This document shows, piece after piece, positions 44,550 to 55,342 of a stretch of DNA of 64,000 bases. The stretch lies in contig JAKSZP010000011.1 of the NCBI GenBank assembly GCA_022478985.1, positions 62,001 through 126,000 on the forward strand, written 5' to 3'. The first letter of the stretch is position 1; each line of letters begins with the position of its first letter. The translations under genes and the position numbers were made by a program. Source of the stretch: Massospora cicadina (taxonomy: Eukaryota > Entomophthoromycota > Entomophthoromycetes > Entomophthorales > Entomophthoraceae). The notes under the pieces were generated by a model, which was not told the DNA's origin, searched no databases, and saw only the letters and a list, made by a program, of their open reading frames with translations.

Positions 44550-45981
44550 TGTCATGGAAATGGCAAAAGAAGTTTAGACCAGCCTGCCAGTCAGGATGCG
44601 TAGGCACCCAAAAAGCAAGCCAGAATGCCAGAGGCATTGCTGCACAAATGACGTTATATGGAGCTGAGCATTTGGAAACAGTAAATTGTTGGTGTAAGAC
44701 AATAGTGAATACTATCCTGAGAATGAACCAAATTGAGGCTGCCCCAGACCCTGGAGGTCTTGATGCAGGGGGTGGAACCACAGGTATGGTTATAACAAGA
44801 TTGCCAGTATATGGGGTTAATTCAACTGAGGAGACAAGGGGGTGGATCCTTGCTTGGAGATAGTGGATATAAGGCCACAAGGTCCTAGTGTATTGTTGGT
44901 AGAAGTTCATAATGACAGATATAAATTTCCAGAAGTATCTAGCTTGCTGAATCCAGTCTATGACAGTGAGGGCCATAGTAACCATGAGTACCAGTAGAGC
45001 CCATCTGGTATATGGACTGATGGGCCACCATGGGAAAGCCATCGGGAATGTGGCTAGAAGGGAATTAAGAAAATCAAAATTGATTGGTTTTTGAGCAAAA
45101 TTTTATTGTAAAGGAAAGTGAAAAAAATCAGCCAACAATTTTCTCAGTGTGACGCAACTGATTAATTAGTAGTCAATTGATATGGGGACAAGCCATGATC
45201 AAGACCCTCAATTTTAACCTAACTGGAAAATTTTTTGGGAATGGGGCATATAAGTTCACTGGGAACTGACATCAAAGAATTTGGCGGCAGGCTAAGTTGC
45301 TGTTGGTTCAACCTCAAATGTTCAAACCGAAGCTTGGCTACATTTCTGACAGTTGGCACAATGGCATTTGGCCTGATGAGCAGCGGGAATTTCCCAAAGC
45401 CACCCCATGTAGGGGTGGTCCCACTTGGTTGGGAATGGGTTCAGTATGCCCAACCCACCCATGCCCAGTCGCTTTGCCATTTATTCAGTCAAAAACGTTG
45501 CATTGGCTGCAATGCCCAATTTGAAGAAGGGAGCTTTGAATCCTCATCGATGGTGTCTGATACTATTATCTGCCTGTTGGGATGATCCCCAACAATTTTG
45601 GGAGGGGTTGATTTTTACAATTATAGTGTTGGCCAAATCAAAAATTTTTCAGCAATTCTGGCCAATGAATCAGTCTTCATCCCTTTTTGACTACATAATA
45701 TCCAAACTTTGGGCTGATTCCCACTTGATTTTGGGCCAATCAATTTCATTTTGGCGATCTTGGTGCAGATTTCCCTGATTAATTGTACTAGTTCTTCCAA
45801 AATGAGTGTGGGCACCAGGGGAGGGATCTGAAGCAAAAGGGCTGTTACCCAGTGCTTGTCTACCATGTGGGCAAGGTTGCCCTGGGTAACAAGGGGTACA
45901 GCCACTCTCTTTGATAACTTCTTACTCAGGAATGGGAAAAGGGCCCAATCAACGCCCATGGGATGTTCCCCAGGACTTACA
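44550..45981 (-). repeat. 5' LTR of complete family A element
   Basis: Plus-strand TGTCATGGAAATGGCAAAAG to CAGGACTTACA. Near collinear with the 3' LTR. Its Pol-tail frame (45621-45986) is open for about 120 codons and begins right at the LTR edge. Confidence 0.95.
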
Positions 45982-46249
45982 ATCAACTAGGATTTAAACT
46001 TTTCACAAAAGTATCATTCTTCTTATTTGTTTATATATATAGGATATATTATCTCATGAGCACATAGCCAAAAATTACCAAACTTGGAACAAGTATTATA
46101 TGAAGTTTGGGATGGAATGCTAATATGTAGTTTTTTGATATAATCATATAGATTTTAATATCATTTCTATTTAGGATCTAAAATATATATTTCTAATAAT
46201 AATTATATAGCAATCTGGCTGGGTATTTTCATATTCATTTAATTTGATT

Positions 46250-46557
46250 TTTTCATAGGTTTTGATAAATGGTTGGTAGTTTTTTGATGTTTGTAAGATC
46301 AATAATTAATTTATGCTGAGTGGCAGTTTATTTTTTGGCTGATTCAATAGGCTCAATAGTTTCAGTTAAGTGATTGATGGTTTAGTTAATTTGGCAGGCT
46401 TAATTAATCTGGCTAAGTGGTTGAAGGTTGGAATATTCAATAGGTTTTTTAATGGTTTTGAACTTATTGATGGCTATCTACCAATATAAAACTAAATACT
46501 TTAGAAACATCTGGTAATTTATAAACATCATAGCAAAGCACGGGTATTCCACTAGTG
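46250..46557 (+). mobile_element. Helitron-like 3' end
   Basis: A block with repeated GATTGATGGTTTAGTTAATT-type units ends in GCAAAGCACGGGTATTCCA followed by CTAGT at 46553-46557. A GC-rich hairpin remnant close to CTAGT-type ends is the usual Helitron 3' terminus. No Rep/helicase gene is present. Confidence 0.45.
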
Positions 46558-46900
46558 TATATAAAAATGAATGTATGTTTGTTTCTTTGTATGTTTGTCC
46601 CATATGCATTCCTACATCTTTCATCCAATTGTGATGAAACTTTAGTGAGTTGTTATGTGCATGCCCGTGAAGGTTTTTAGGTTTTAAAAATCAGTATTTT
46701 CATAGTAAAATAAAGAATTTTATATGCATGAAGTGAAAATTATATATGTTTTTGATGGTAGTCAATAGTTTGTTATGGATGAGCAGTTTGGTATTTGTTT
46801 GATTTGATATTTTAGATGGGTCTTTAAGTGGTTAGTGGTCATTTGGCTAATTAGCAAGTTAATCTAAATCAGCATTTGAATCATAAACCCAAGTGATTTT
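46558..46900 (+). mobile_element. Helitron-like 5' portion, head to tail with the previous one
   Basis: Immediately after the CTAGT end comes GTATATAAAAATGAATGTAT, then TTTGTCCCATATGCATTCC, CCAATTGTGATGAAACTTTA and the shared block TAAAATAAAGAATTTTATAT. It matches the 5' parts of the copies at 34551 and 53715. Confidence 0.45.
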
Positions 46901-47270
46901 AAAAATACCTCCTCTCTCATAATTGGTTCAGCTTTTGGCTCTTAATTTAAATTTTATAAATGCTGATTGTTCAAACACTGACACAATCACTTTTATGCAA
47001 TCACTTTTTTATCATCTAATACAAATCTATATAACGGTATATTAAAGGTAAGCTGAGCAGGGGACAGAAATACTGAAAAGAGAATGATAAAAATAAAATG
47101 GGCCAGAAGCCTCAAATTAGCAAAATGATGCTGAAATCTAACTTAAACTAACTAACCAGTGTGTCAATGGCAAACCTTAGATGCCCATGGCAGAGGGGGA
47201 AGGGGGTCAGGGGGCTCAGCTTAAAGTTTAGCAATGTGCTTGCAGGAAGAAAGTAAGGTAGATTTAAATC
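46901..47270. other. AT-rich stretch with no recognised gene
   Basis: No gene or known repeat seen. It contains a G-rich patch (47190-47225) of low complexity and ends at the LINE target duplication. Confidence 0.5.
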
Positions 47271-47289
47271 TATCTTATCTATATATTTA

Positions 47290-47900
47290 TTGCAGGGAAG
47301 GCTGACCAGGGGATGGACACTTCTGATAAGACATCAAAGAAAATGAAACACAGTAATAGGAGGGCACCCCAGATAAGTTAATGCTGTCTCCTGTTGCCAG
47401 CGGGAACGCCACTACTGGGAGGGGGGGTATGTGTACAGGGGCAGGCGCCACAATTGAGCACACGTGGAGGAAGGGGTCAGAGTTGATGAACCAAACTGGG
47501 AACCAGGAGGAGACCAACTGGCGGCGACGCGGTGGGAGGTATCCAAACATCCACGCTTGAAAGAGGTCCACTAAGTGTGACCAGAACTGGCGGACAGCTT
47601 CTGGGAGGGTGGGGTGGAGCCTGAGATGGCATCCAAGACAATTGTGTGGATAGTCCACATAGCAATTAAAACCACTAAAGCATGGAGAGAGGGTGGAAGA
47701 GGGGAGACCATTGATAAAGCAAACATATCCCTAGACAAACTGAAGGGCTGTGCCTGATCCTAGCAAAGCAGATGTTGCACCTCACGCCATATCGCTTTAG
47801 ATGGAGGGCACTTTTCCAGGCGGTGAAACAACATTCCATACTGGCCACACATGACACAGGATGAGTGTAAAAAATTAGAGCGCTCAGACATATGGTACAC
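47290..47900 (-). pseudogene. LINE ORF2 C-terminal zinc-finger region
   Basis: The sense strand near 47790-47885 reads SSCVMCGQYGMLFHRLEKCP, then IWREVQHLLC, the zf-RVT pattern CxxCGxxxxxxHxxxxCP followed by a Trp helix. Downstream frames to 47290 are hydrophobic and short. This end of LINE ORF2 helps bind template RNA or target DNA. Confidence 0.8.
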
Positions 47901-49710
47901 TCACCTCAGGCAGCGCCACACATGGGATTGGATATGAGGCTGCAGAAGAGGGTGGTGGGCGTACTTCCAAATGGCTTTCTGGGTATCAAGGGAATAGGGG
48001 ATGTCCATCATGTCCAGGTAGTCCACCCTGGACAAGATATGTGGCCTCGTGGGTATCAAGCCATTCAGAATGGGTAGTCCCTGTACCTCCTGTGTGAACT
48101 GAGGAGAGGGGCGCCCCCTCTGGGCTGTGTGCCCACAAATATGAATTCTCCACTCAGTGCTCCGCATGGAGAAGAGGATCCGTTTGAAATGGGGTGCAGT
48201 CCCATGGGGACCTGCGGCCAAAGAATGGGAAGCCAGATATTTCAACAAAGAGTGTGGGTGGGACAAATTGTTAAGGCCCAGGACATGGGAGAAGTTGGAG
48301 TGGGCTGCGCGGGACCAGTGTTGGGCTGGAATTGTAGGGATGGTAACAGCAGCGATCCAGGTGCCCAGGATCTTTGCAGCATGGGCCTCAAAGTTGAGCA
48401 GGCCCATGCCTCCACTATGGCGAGGGCCAAACATGACCTCTAGTCACACTGGCGGTGGGCGGCCCAACCAAAACCACCCTTGCAGAAGGGAATACAGTGC
48501 TTTGAAGAAACTTGGGGATAAAGCGATGACGTGGGCCCCAAACCAAACTTTGGAGAGGAGCATAGAGTTGGCTAGTACAACCCTGCTGGTAAGGGAAGTA
48601 GGATGGGCTCTGAGGGAGGCAATGCGTTTCATCACGTTGTCCAGAATATGCTTTTCCATCACCATTGAGGCATACCCGCCTGCCTCCAACTACACCCCCA
48701 AATGGCGGACTGGCCCAACGGTGGGGCATGGCACAAAGGGGAGCACAAGTGGGGCGGTGTGGGTTGGGCAGGGTAAGCAAGCGCGTGCGCTAGCAGATGG
48801 GGTGGATTGAAAACAGGGCGCTGAGGCCCATTGGCTTGATACCGACTAAGGAGAATAATTTCAGTTTTGGAGGCGTTGAGTGCAGCATTACTTACCTTAG
48901 AGTAAACCTGTATAAAAGCTTCAAGCGCGCGTGCATCATGATTGTTAGACACCCCAACCACACAGTCATCGGCAAACGCCAACATTTTGATTGGGGCTTG
49001 GCCTTGCACGTGGACCCCAGTAAGGCAGGCATTCACAGTTTTAAGAAGTGGGTCAAGGCTGGAATTATATAAGAGTGAGCTAAGGGGGTCCCCTTGGTGT
49101 AGGCCCCTTTGAGGGCGAACTACATCCGTGAGAAAGCCAGGGCCACGCACAGCCATTGTGGTGGATTCCGTCAGCAGCATCACCCAATTGATGAAGCGAG
49201 GGGTAGGCGGAATTGGTGGAGGCAGGCCCTGAGGTAATCCCAGTTAACTCTATCCTAGGACTTCTGTTGGTCTAAAGATACCAGTGCACCAGAGGCCGTG
49301 GACTGACAGGCATTGGCCACAGTGTGCACGTTGTCCCAAATCGACCTTCTGGGTATGAAACTGAATTGTTCTGGGGAGATGATAGCAGAGGCAACAATCC
49401 CTAGATGGTTAGTCATGATTTTAGTAAAACTTTTTGTATCAGTATTGGTTAGAGAAATGGGGCGCCAGTTTGCCAAGTCTAGCTTATCCCCTTTTTTGAA
49501 TAGCGTAATGGTGTAGGGCTCTTGCCCTCCAGGTAGGAGGTGCGTTTTCAAAAGGCTCTGGTTAAGAGAGGCAAGCAACAGTGGGGATAAATACTTAAAA
49601 TACTTCTTATAGAGCTCATAAGGAATGCCATCAGGGCCTTGGCATTTCATATTTGGTGCACCACGGACGGTGGACCAGAGTTCATCCAGAGTAATCAAAT
49701 TCATCAACTC
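47901..49710 (-). pseudogene. LINE reverse transcriptase (ORF2)
   Basis: Three open stretches. 49255-49707 reads CQGPDGIPYELYKKYFKYLS, TLFKKGDKLDLANWRPISLT and SAIISPEQFSFIPRRSIWDN. 48659-49183 reads QRGLHQGDPLSSLLYNSSLD and MLAFADDCVVGVS, with the catalytic FADD intact at 48965-48976. 47901-48434 reads MFGPRHSGGMGLLNFEAHAA, the GGxGLxxF motif of the thumb/linker. All usual LINE palm blocks are present; frameshifts separate them. Confidence 0.92.
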
Positions 49711-50445
49711 TGGGAAATGGTGCAGACGTGTGCACTATCAAGAAAATTTGCCATTTCAGCCGGCGGAATTGGGTCAGATTGGTACAATTCAGAGTAATAG
49801 TTTTTTATCTTGATCGCCACTTTGGCTGGCATATCTGCTACGGAATTGTCTGGCCTTTGCACCTGTGTGCAGGCCAAGCTCTGGCGCAGTGCAAAGAATT
49901 TTCAAAAAATAAGCGGAGCATGCATCGCCCGCTGTGATGTGTTTAGCTCTGTACAGAACACAAACCTGATGTTTGTGTTGATGCTCAAGTGCATTAAGGT
50001 GGGCGACTACTTCCACCTACTTGTGACCCCAAGCAGGGCTGTAGCCCATAGCTGAGACGTTGGACTCCAGGTGGGCCAGCTCTGCCAGAGCACGTGAGAT
50101 GACCGCTGAGGTGGATCATGAGCATCAGGAGGAAAAGTAGTGAGCCTGGTAGATTGTGTCCACTTTGAAGGCAGACCAGGTGGAAATTGGATCAGTGCAA
50201 AATGGTGCAATAGACTCTGAAGCTGTGGTCATGGATTCCATCCACAAAAACAATCTCAGCAATGTGATTTTGCCTGGGCAAAGTTTGCACCAATTTGAGC
50301 CTGAGCAACTGGGTTGGTTAGGCGGAAGGATATTGAAACCAACCTGTGATTGGTGAAATCAAGCTTTGCCATCATGAAATGGGAAATTTGGGTACGAAAT
50401 TTCAATGGCGTGAGGATAAGGTTGATGTGGGACATGGACCTTAAC
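49711..50445 (-). pseudogene. LINE ORF2 linker and end of endonuclease
   Basis: Sense frame 49789-50016 reads VEVVAHLNALEHQHKHQVCV, then LYRAKHITAGDACSAYFLKI, the helix-rich linker before reverse transcriptase ending in the usual GDxxSxYF word. Further upstream KLDFTNHRLVSISFRLT near 50340-50390 corresponds to the SDHxxV end of the APE-type endonuclease, with Ser-Asp changed to Thr-Asn. Confidence 0.75.
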
Positions 50446-50449
50446 TGGC

Positions 50450-51545
50450 CATTGTAAAAATTTACTCTGTTGGGTTGATTATCAGAGGTCAGCCCCAGTA
50501 ATCTTTTTACTGCACAGGTTCAATTTCCTCATGCACCTTGCATTGTAAGAATATATATATAATTTGATAATAGTATGATGACTATTATCCATAGTTGAGT
50601 TAGAATTATTTTCAGGCCCAACGCTTTGGCCAGTATTTCCAATTAATACTGGATATCGTACTCATAGGGATTTGTTCCCTGTAATCCTGTCCACTTGATC
50701 TTTGTTAAGATCCTCTGATGACAGTCTCCTTTGGCCCAACACACAGTCAGCAGCAATCCCTTAGCCGTGGTTCCCTTCATCTCTAGATCCCCACTCAGAT
50801 CTATACTCTTCACTGAGAGTCTACCAATTATTGCCCTCTGCAATAATATCCTTGAGATGAAATCTTCATGCTGATGCTGATAGTCTAACTATTACCAAAT
50901 CTACAATAAAACTAATAATGTTCTAAAGTAGTAATGTATATGTTTTTATCTATCTTAATGTCTATTTTAAAGTCTATCTTTTATTAGAGTGAATCCTAGG
51001 GAATTTATAGGGGATTCAGCTATCTAACCCTCAGTTGACACCTCTTTGATGAAACAGCAGCTGTTGCCATTGAATCATCCTTCCTCATCTTGGCAGCAAA
51101 GGTCTTCCCCATCCTGACTAGGATTCCGATGTTGGACATCCTTGGGACCTCAAACGGAAAGAGTTGGAAATGTGTCCCTAATGTTTTCCTCTTGATCCAA
51201 GCAAATCAACCATAATTGGCTAGTGACCTGCTTAGATAATGGGACTTTTTACCCATTATAGCAGGTCACTTCACCAACCAATCGATTTGCTAGTTGCAGG
51301 TGGCATCACTCGCCTCACAACTCATTAAACATTCCCAATCAGTTGGTGATGAAACCTGACCAATCTCAATCAGTACACCTGATAGTTAATCACTATCAGA
51401 TGCCCTTATTTCGTCAGCCGCTCCACCAAATGAGATATTAGGTATTCATCCGGATCAATCTCCAACAGATACAACCAGACAAATATCCTAAAATCCCCCA
51501 AATGTAGTTTCTCTGAAAATTAGGTCAACTGATTTCCAATGTACT
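50450..51545. repeat. LTR-like insertion inside the LINE endonuclease
   Basis: About 1.1 kb without LINE similarity splits the endonuclease. It has features of a solo LTR: CTTTTATTAGAGTGAATCCT followed by GGGAATTTATAGGG, a pair also seen near 58905 and 63555, suggesting a shared LTR superfamily. The ends were not resolved and no target duplication was found. It contains a 90-bp palindrome (51201-51290). Confidence 0.45.
51201..51290. repeat. 90-bp imperfect palindrome
   Basis: GCAAATC at the left pairs with GATTTGC at the right, and the inner part GACCTGCTTAGATAATGGG pairs with CCCATTATAGCAGGTC across a short loop (51244-51251). Confidence 0.8.
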
Positions 51546-52199
51546 TTACTTTAGGGAATTTTTCCTCTAGCGATACTAGGTAATCTAGCAGGCTGGGAAT
51601 ATGGGCAAAAATCCCAACAGTCATTGTGGATGTGGGGGAATGACATGTTTTTGAGAAGTGGAGCATGATGTGGCAGAGTATCGACCAACCCTAGGGTGGC
51701 CTTGAGGATGCATAGTTCAACGTGTCCCTGTGTTGGGGAAGATGAGGAAGGCCAGCGGTCAGTGGATGGGTTCAACCAACAGTTCATGTCACCAATGACA
51801 AAAGGGTCAGGGGGCAACAGAATGGATTTGACCAACAAGAAAAATTCCTGATGTTCTCATGCACAAGTTGGGGCATAAATGTTGATGATAGTGTGCACTT
51901 CGTTGGCCCATGAAAAATTGAAAATGAGGATGCAGCCATTAAGGAAGGATTCAGATGATAAAAATTTAAAAGTACTGTTCTTTCAAACTAGCACCGCAAA
52001 GTGCTCAGACCAGAAGGAGAGGGAAGGGAGGAGCGTGGTTTTCCATGTTTCCTCAGAACCGCGTAAACAGTGAGACTCCTAGATGGCCAGGATATCCACG
52101 TGCAAATTTTGTTGTAAAAAACTCAGTTTCCTAGCCCGGGACAGTGAGGCCTTGAGTCTGGTGATGTTCAACATCCCTAAAGTAAAGGCTCCCCCCATC
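51546..52199 (-). pseudogene. LINE endonuclease domain (start of ORF2)
   Basis: ORF2 starts at ATG 52199-52197, six bases after the ORF1 stop. It reads MGGAFTLGMLNITRLKASLS, then LSFLQQNLHVDILAI, stop, ESHC, the first catalytic block of APE-like endonucleases (NIxGLxS, DILAIQEx). Frame 51551-51838 reads FVIGDMNCWLNPSTDRWPSS, the GDxN catalytic motif. The stop replaces the Gln before Glu-Ser. This enzyme nicks target DNA to prime reverse transcription. Confidence 0.85.
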
Positions 52200-52204
52200 G
52201 CACC

Positions 52205-53650
52205 TTAGGTGCAAGGGGAAGGGCACCTGAGCCCTTCAGCCTTCTCTTGTTCTCCACAGTGCTTTTTGGTGGCTTGGATATGTGATGCAACGTAGTTGGT
52301 GGTATGGGTAGCTTTAGCAGTTGGGTTCACATTGGCTCTTGCCTTCACTTTTTTCCCCGCTGCAGGATGAGATTTTTGTGGTGCATGCATTTTTGGTGCA
52401 CCAACGCTTGATTTTGAATTGTCAGCTGGAAGGTTGGAGACTGATTCAGTTCCAATCGAGGCTTGGGTGCATTGGTCAGGTGAAATTGAATCACTCATCA
52501 GAATTTCAGCTTGGGCAGCCCAATTGGCTTGAGTGTCCCAATCTGATTGGTTGAGAGATTTGTGAGCTGCTTTTGCTGCAAAAGTCTCAATATCCTCCTG
52601 GAGCTGGGAGGGCAGGATAGCGGAAGTGGTCTTGGCTGCCACCTTGGCTGCCACCTTGTGGGCCTGTTTGGCCTTCTTCCGCTCTTGAGGGGATATTGGG
52701 TGCACTATTAAGTAGCATCCCTGTGCTCCTCACAGAAAGGCTGCCTTTGTATCAGAGGTCTGTTCATAGTAGGCCTCATCACCGCACATTGCCTCCAAGA
52801 GATGCTCTTTATATGTGATGCCCTCCTTGGAGGGGCAGGTGTGTGCCTTGTGGCCAAATACGTCACAAAAAGCACAGATAGGAGGAGCACTTTCCACAGT
52901 GACCCTGAAAGGGTGGGTGGCATGCCCCTCAATGTTGACAAAAGCGATGTGTGGGATTTGGGTTAGATCCTTCACTATCCCCTCAGCTGGGGTTAGGACT
53001 GCAATTGCTTTGCCAGTGCACAGGTTTGACATCAGCATAAAGTGCTGCATTTTGAAGGATTATATTTTGCTGTATATGGTGAGCCCAGCCTTCAGGTGAT
53101 GTTCAAGTATGGCGCATTTGACCATAGTGGGCAGAAAGTCAAAAGACACAAAAATTTGATTTGATTTTATCTATCTGGTGCACTTAGTTTTGATGATCCG
53201 CTGCCCATCCGGGAGGTCTACTACAATGCACACCATTGCAGCTTCATCCACCACTTCCTTGATTTCAAAACCAAGACCCAGCTAACCACATAGCATGGAA
53301 TGAGGTGTGATGTACACCACATTTGGGAAATGAGTGTGTACATCCCCACAAAACTTTTTCAAAGTGCCATCTGCTGAATATCCAGGAATACCTGTACACC
53401 ATGTTCCACCAATGAGAGTGGTTGAGAGTGCAGCATATTGATGTACTGGTTGCATTGTGCTTGCCAAGCTAAAATTTCTGTGGAAATGGTTACCATCAGA
53501 TTTTTTGTTAAGTTTATCAATTCCTCCAGGTTCACCAGAGCATTTGCAAACTTTAGATGTCATGGGGCCAACACCTGTGCCCTTGACCTTACTTGCCCAA
53601 CTACTCCCCAACATGGGCATCAACTAATCTCCTCAGTGAGATTATCAAAC
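52205..53650 (-). pseudogene. LINE ORF1 with CCHC zinc knuckle
   Basis: Three frames. 53282-53623 is the N-terminal part (STMQPVHQYAALSTTLIGGT). 52730-53050 includes FVNIEGHATHPFRVTVESAP and CAFCDVFGHKAHTC, a CX2CX4HX4C knuckle. 52205-52705 is an Ala/Lys-rich C-terminal part (QERKKAKQAHKVAAKVAAKT) ending in a stop just before ORF2. ORF1 proteins bind LINE RNA. Two frameshifts break it. Confidence 0.85.
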
Positions 53651-53714
53651 TTTTTCCAGACTTGAATGGAATAAATGTTGCAAAAGTGATTGCAACGAGA
53701 GAGAAAAGCTTTTA

Positions 53715-54028
53715 TCTTATCTATGTATATAAGAGAAATACTACTGAGTGACATCACAAAATCTCCAAAAAATACAACCTAGAAACCTGAAATTTGGTAC
53801 GTAGGTTCCTTATATGATGTAGGTGAGCACTAAAAAAGGATTTTTGAAATCTAAAGTAAAATAAAAAGTTTTATATATAACAAGTGTATATCCTATGTGT
53901 TTTGATGGTATTTGCTATATTGTTATGGCTGAGAGTTTAATCTATAATATAAATTTAAATTAATCGTTTTGAATCATCTGAAATTTTAAATTCTATAAAC
54001 CGTAGAGAAGCGGGTAACCCCGCAATTT
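53715..54028 (+). mobile_element. Short Helitron-like repeat
   Basis: Starts TCTTATCTATGTATATAAGA, has ACTACTGAGTGACATCAC, TAAAATAAAAAGTTTTATAT and TTTTGATGGTATTTGC, and ends with GAAGCGGGTAACCCCGC, a GC-rich stem of the Helitron 3' type. The LINE inserted right at its 5' tip. Confidence 0.4.
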
Positions 54029-54460
54029 TAAATTGGTAGATGATCATTGATAAGTTTAAGAGTAAACAAACCTATCGAATCAGATAAAAATACTGACCAT
54101 TCGCCCAAAAAATTGAATCTATTGAATCTACTTAACACGTTCGTCGCCCAGCGTGATTCAAATGAGTTTCTCACGGGGCCCAAATGTGACTCGACAAATT
54201 GTCGAGTGTAAGTGAAAAAAATATAACCTTTTGTCCCAATTGTCCAAAATCACCACAAATGCATTTGGACTATTTTAACGAATACTACAAATACACTGTA
54301 ATATAAATAATATTTTTTATAAATATAAATTAATAAAAAGTATAGTACATTGTGATTTTTTAATTTTATTTTATTTTATATCTAATCTAACTAAAACCTC
54401 TACCCACCCAGCTAGGAACTTCGTTTTGCGTGCATTTTTCTTACGTACTCTTTCTGAGCT
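54029..54460. other. AT-rich segment with TTAA-linked palindromes
   Basis: No gene. At 54132 TTAACACGTTCGTCGCCC begins, followed by TGACTCGACAAATTGTCGAG (palindrome). The first word matches the ends of the 58-bp element at 54553-54610, so this may be one end of a related TTAA transposon. Flanking DNA is simple A/T sequence. Confidence 0.4.
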
Positions 54461-54463
54461 TCA

Positions 54464-54974
54464 ATGGTGGTTTTGAGTGGTTTTTACCACTTCGATCTCA
54501 TTTAAGACGTCATACTTAAAATTGCTATTAGCCATACTAAACCTACAAATTGTTAATACATTCGTCGCCCCGTCACCCATATTTGGGTGACATGGCAACG
54601 AACGCGTTAAAACTACCAACCGCTTGGCAAACCCATTTAAATTATCAAACCAACCAATCACTTACTACTCCTAAAATGATTAACTTGTTAATTAACCAAA
54701 TGACCGCCAACTTCTTGGCAAAACTATTTAAATTTTCGAATCAACTGAATATCAAAATGCTCAGCCATAAAAATACCGATTTTCATTAAAAACATATAAA
54801 ATTTTCACTTCATAAATATAAAACTTTTTATTTTAATATGAAATCAAAAATCTGGCTTCGAGGTGCACACAGACCCCTCCCGTCCACCTATATCTAAATT
54901 TTCAAAACTCTACAAGCCGTAGCTTTGGCTGGGCATCACACACATACACAAACACTTGCTTTTATTATAATAGA
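54464..54974 (-). mobile_element. Helitron-like repeat, reverse orientation
   Basis: On the minus strand it starts TCTATTATAATAAAAGCAAG, then GATGCCCAGCCAAAGCTACG, TAAAATAAAAAGTTTTATAT and GTTTTGCCAAGAAGTTGGCG, the order seen in the other copies. It is interrupted by the TTAA mini-element. Confidence 0.45.
54553..54610. mobile_element. 58-bp palindromic TTAA mini-element
   Basis: Begins TTAATACATTCGTCGCC and ends GGCAACGAACGCGTTAA; the middle GTCACCCATATTTGGGTGAC is itself a palindrome. The whole unit is almost its own reverse complement and is bounded by TTAA, the target used by piggyBac-type transposases. Interpreted as a minimal MITE; no transposase is nearby. Confidence 0.55.
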
Positions 54975-55333
54975 TGTTTATGATCCGTGAGCATCGTCCC
55001 TAGTATATAATTTAGCTAGTGTTACTATCTGTATTTGGGAATACATCTGTAAGATTTTTAATAATTAAGCTTCATATTAAAACACAATACTAAGTCAACT
55101 TAAAAATATTAAGGTTGAAGTAGTGGTTATACAATGGTGAAGTTAAATATAGGATTTAAGCAGTTGTCAATAAGCCAAACATCAGTTTGTTTATCCTAAT
55201 ATCTAATTTGGTAAAAATCAAAGCTTTTTGTATTATTTCTAATAGCAATAAATTTACAATTAAATTAGCCAAACAATTTACAGAAACAGATAATAATGGT
55301 GAGGTATAGATAATGGTCTACAACATAAAAACG

Positions 55334-55339
55334 TTTATT
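55334..55339 (-). terminator. Polyadenylation signal next to the secreted-protein gene
   Basis: Sense AATAAA lies four bases after the stop codon and is also present in the same place after copy 1 (32783-32788). The very short distance to the stop is unusual; another signal further down may be the one used. Confidence 0.4.
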
Positions 55340-55342
55340 AGA

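Larger units (their letters stand above)
37708..45981 (-). mobile_element. Family A chromovirus, complete in structure
   Basis: An 8.27-kb minus-strand element flanked by ATCAA (37703-37707 and 45982-45986), a perfect 5-bp target duplication. LTRs are 37708-39134 (1427 bp) and 44550-45981 (1432 bp). Internal order on the sense strand: leader, gag, a solo LTR of the same family, protease, reverse transcriptase, RNase H, integrase, chromodomain, Pol tail. Mutations have inactivated protease-to-integrase at several points, but it is the best preserved copy of family A in the window. Confidence 0.95.
47287..53712 (-). mobile_element. LINE retrotransposon, apparently full length
   Basis: A 6.4-kb minus-strand LINE flanked by TATCTTATCTATATAT (47271-47286) and TATCTTATCTATGTAT (53713-53728), a 16-bp target duplication with one difference. 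Sense order: ORF1 with CCHC knuckle, endonuclease, reverse transcriptase, C-terminal zinc finger. It has been hit by point mutations, frameshifts and an LTR-like insertion at about 50450-51545. Two-ORF layout with APE-type endonuclease and zf-RVT end resembles L1/Tx1-like LINEs. Confidence 0.9.

Noticed and set aside
44335..45042. 235-codon open minus-strand frame across the 5' LTR end and leader of the complete family A element
   Set aside because: The same stretch of the 3' LTR (37708-38200) has several stops, and in the nested element the phase is not kept. No domain recognised. Probably open by chance.
48157..48810. 217-codon plus-strand open frame
   Set aside because: It is antisense to the LINE reverse transcriptase, which has clear motifs on the minus strand in the same interval.
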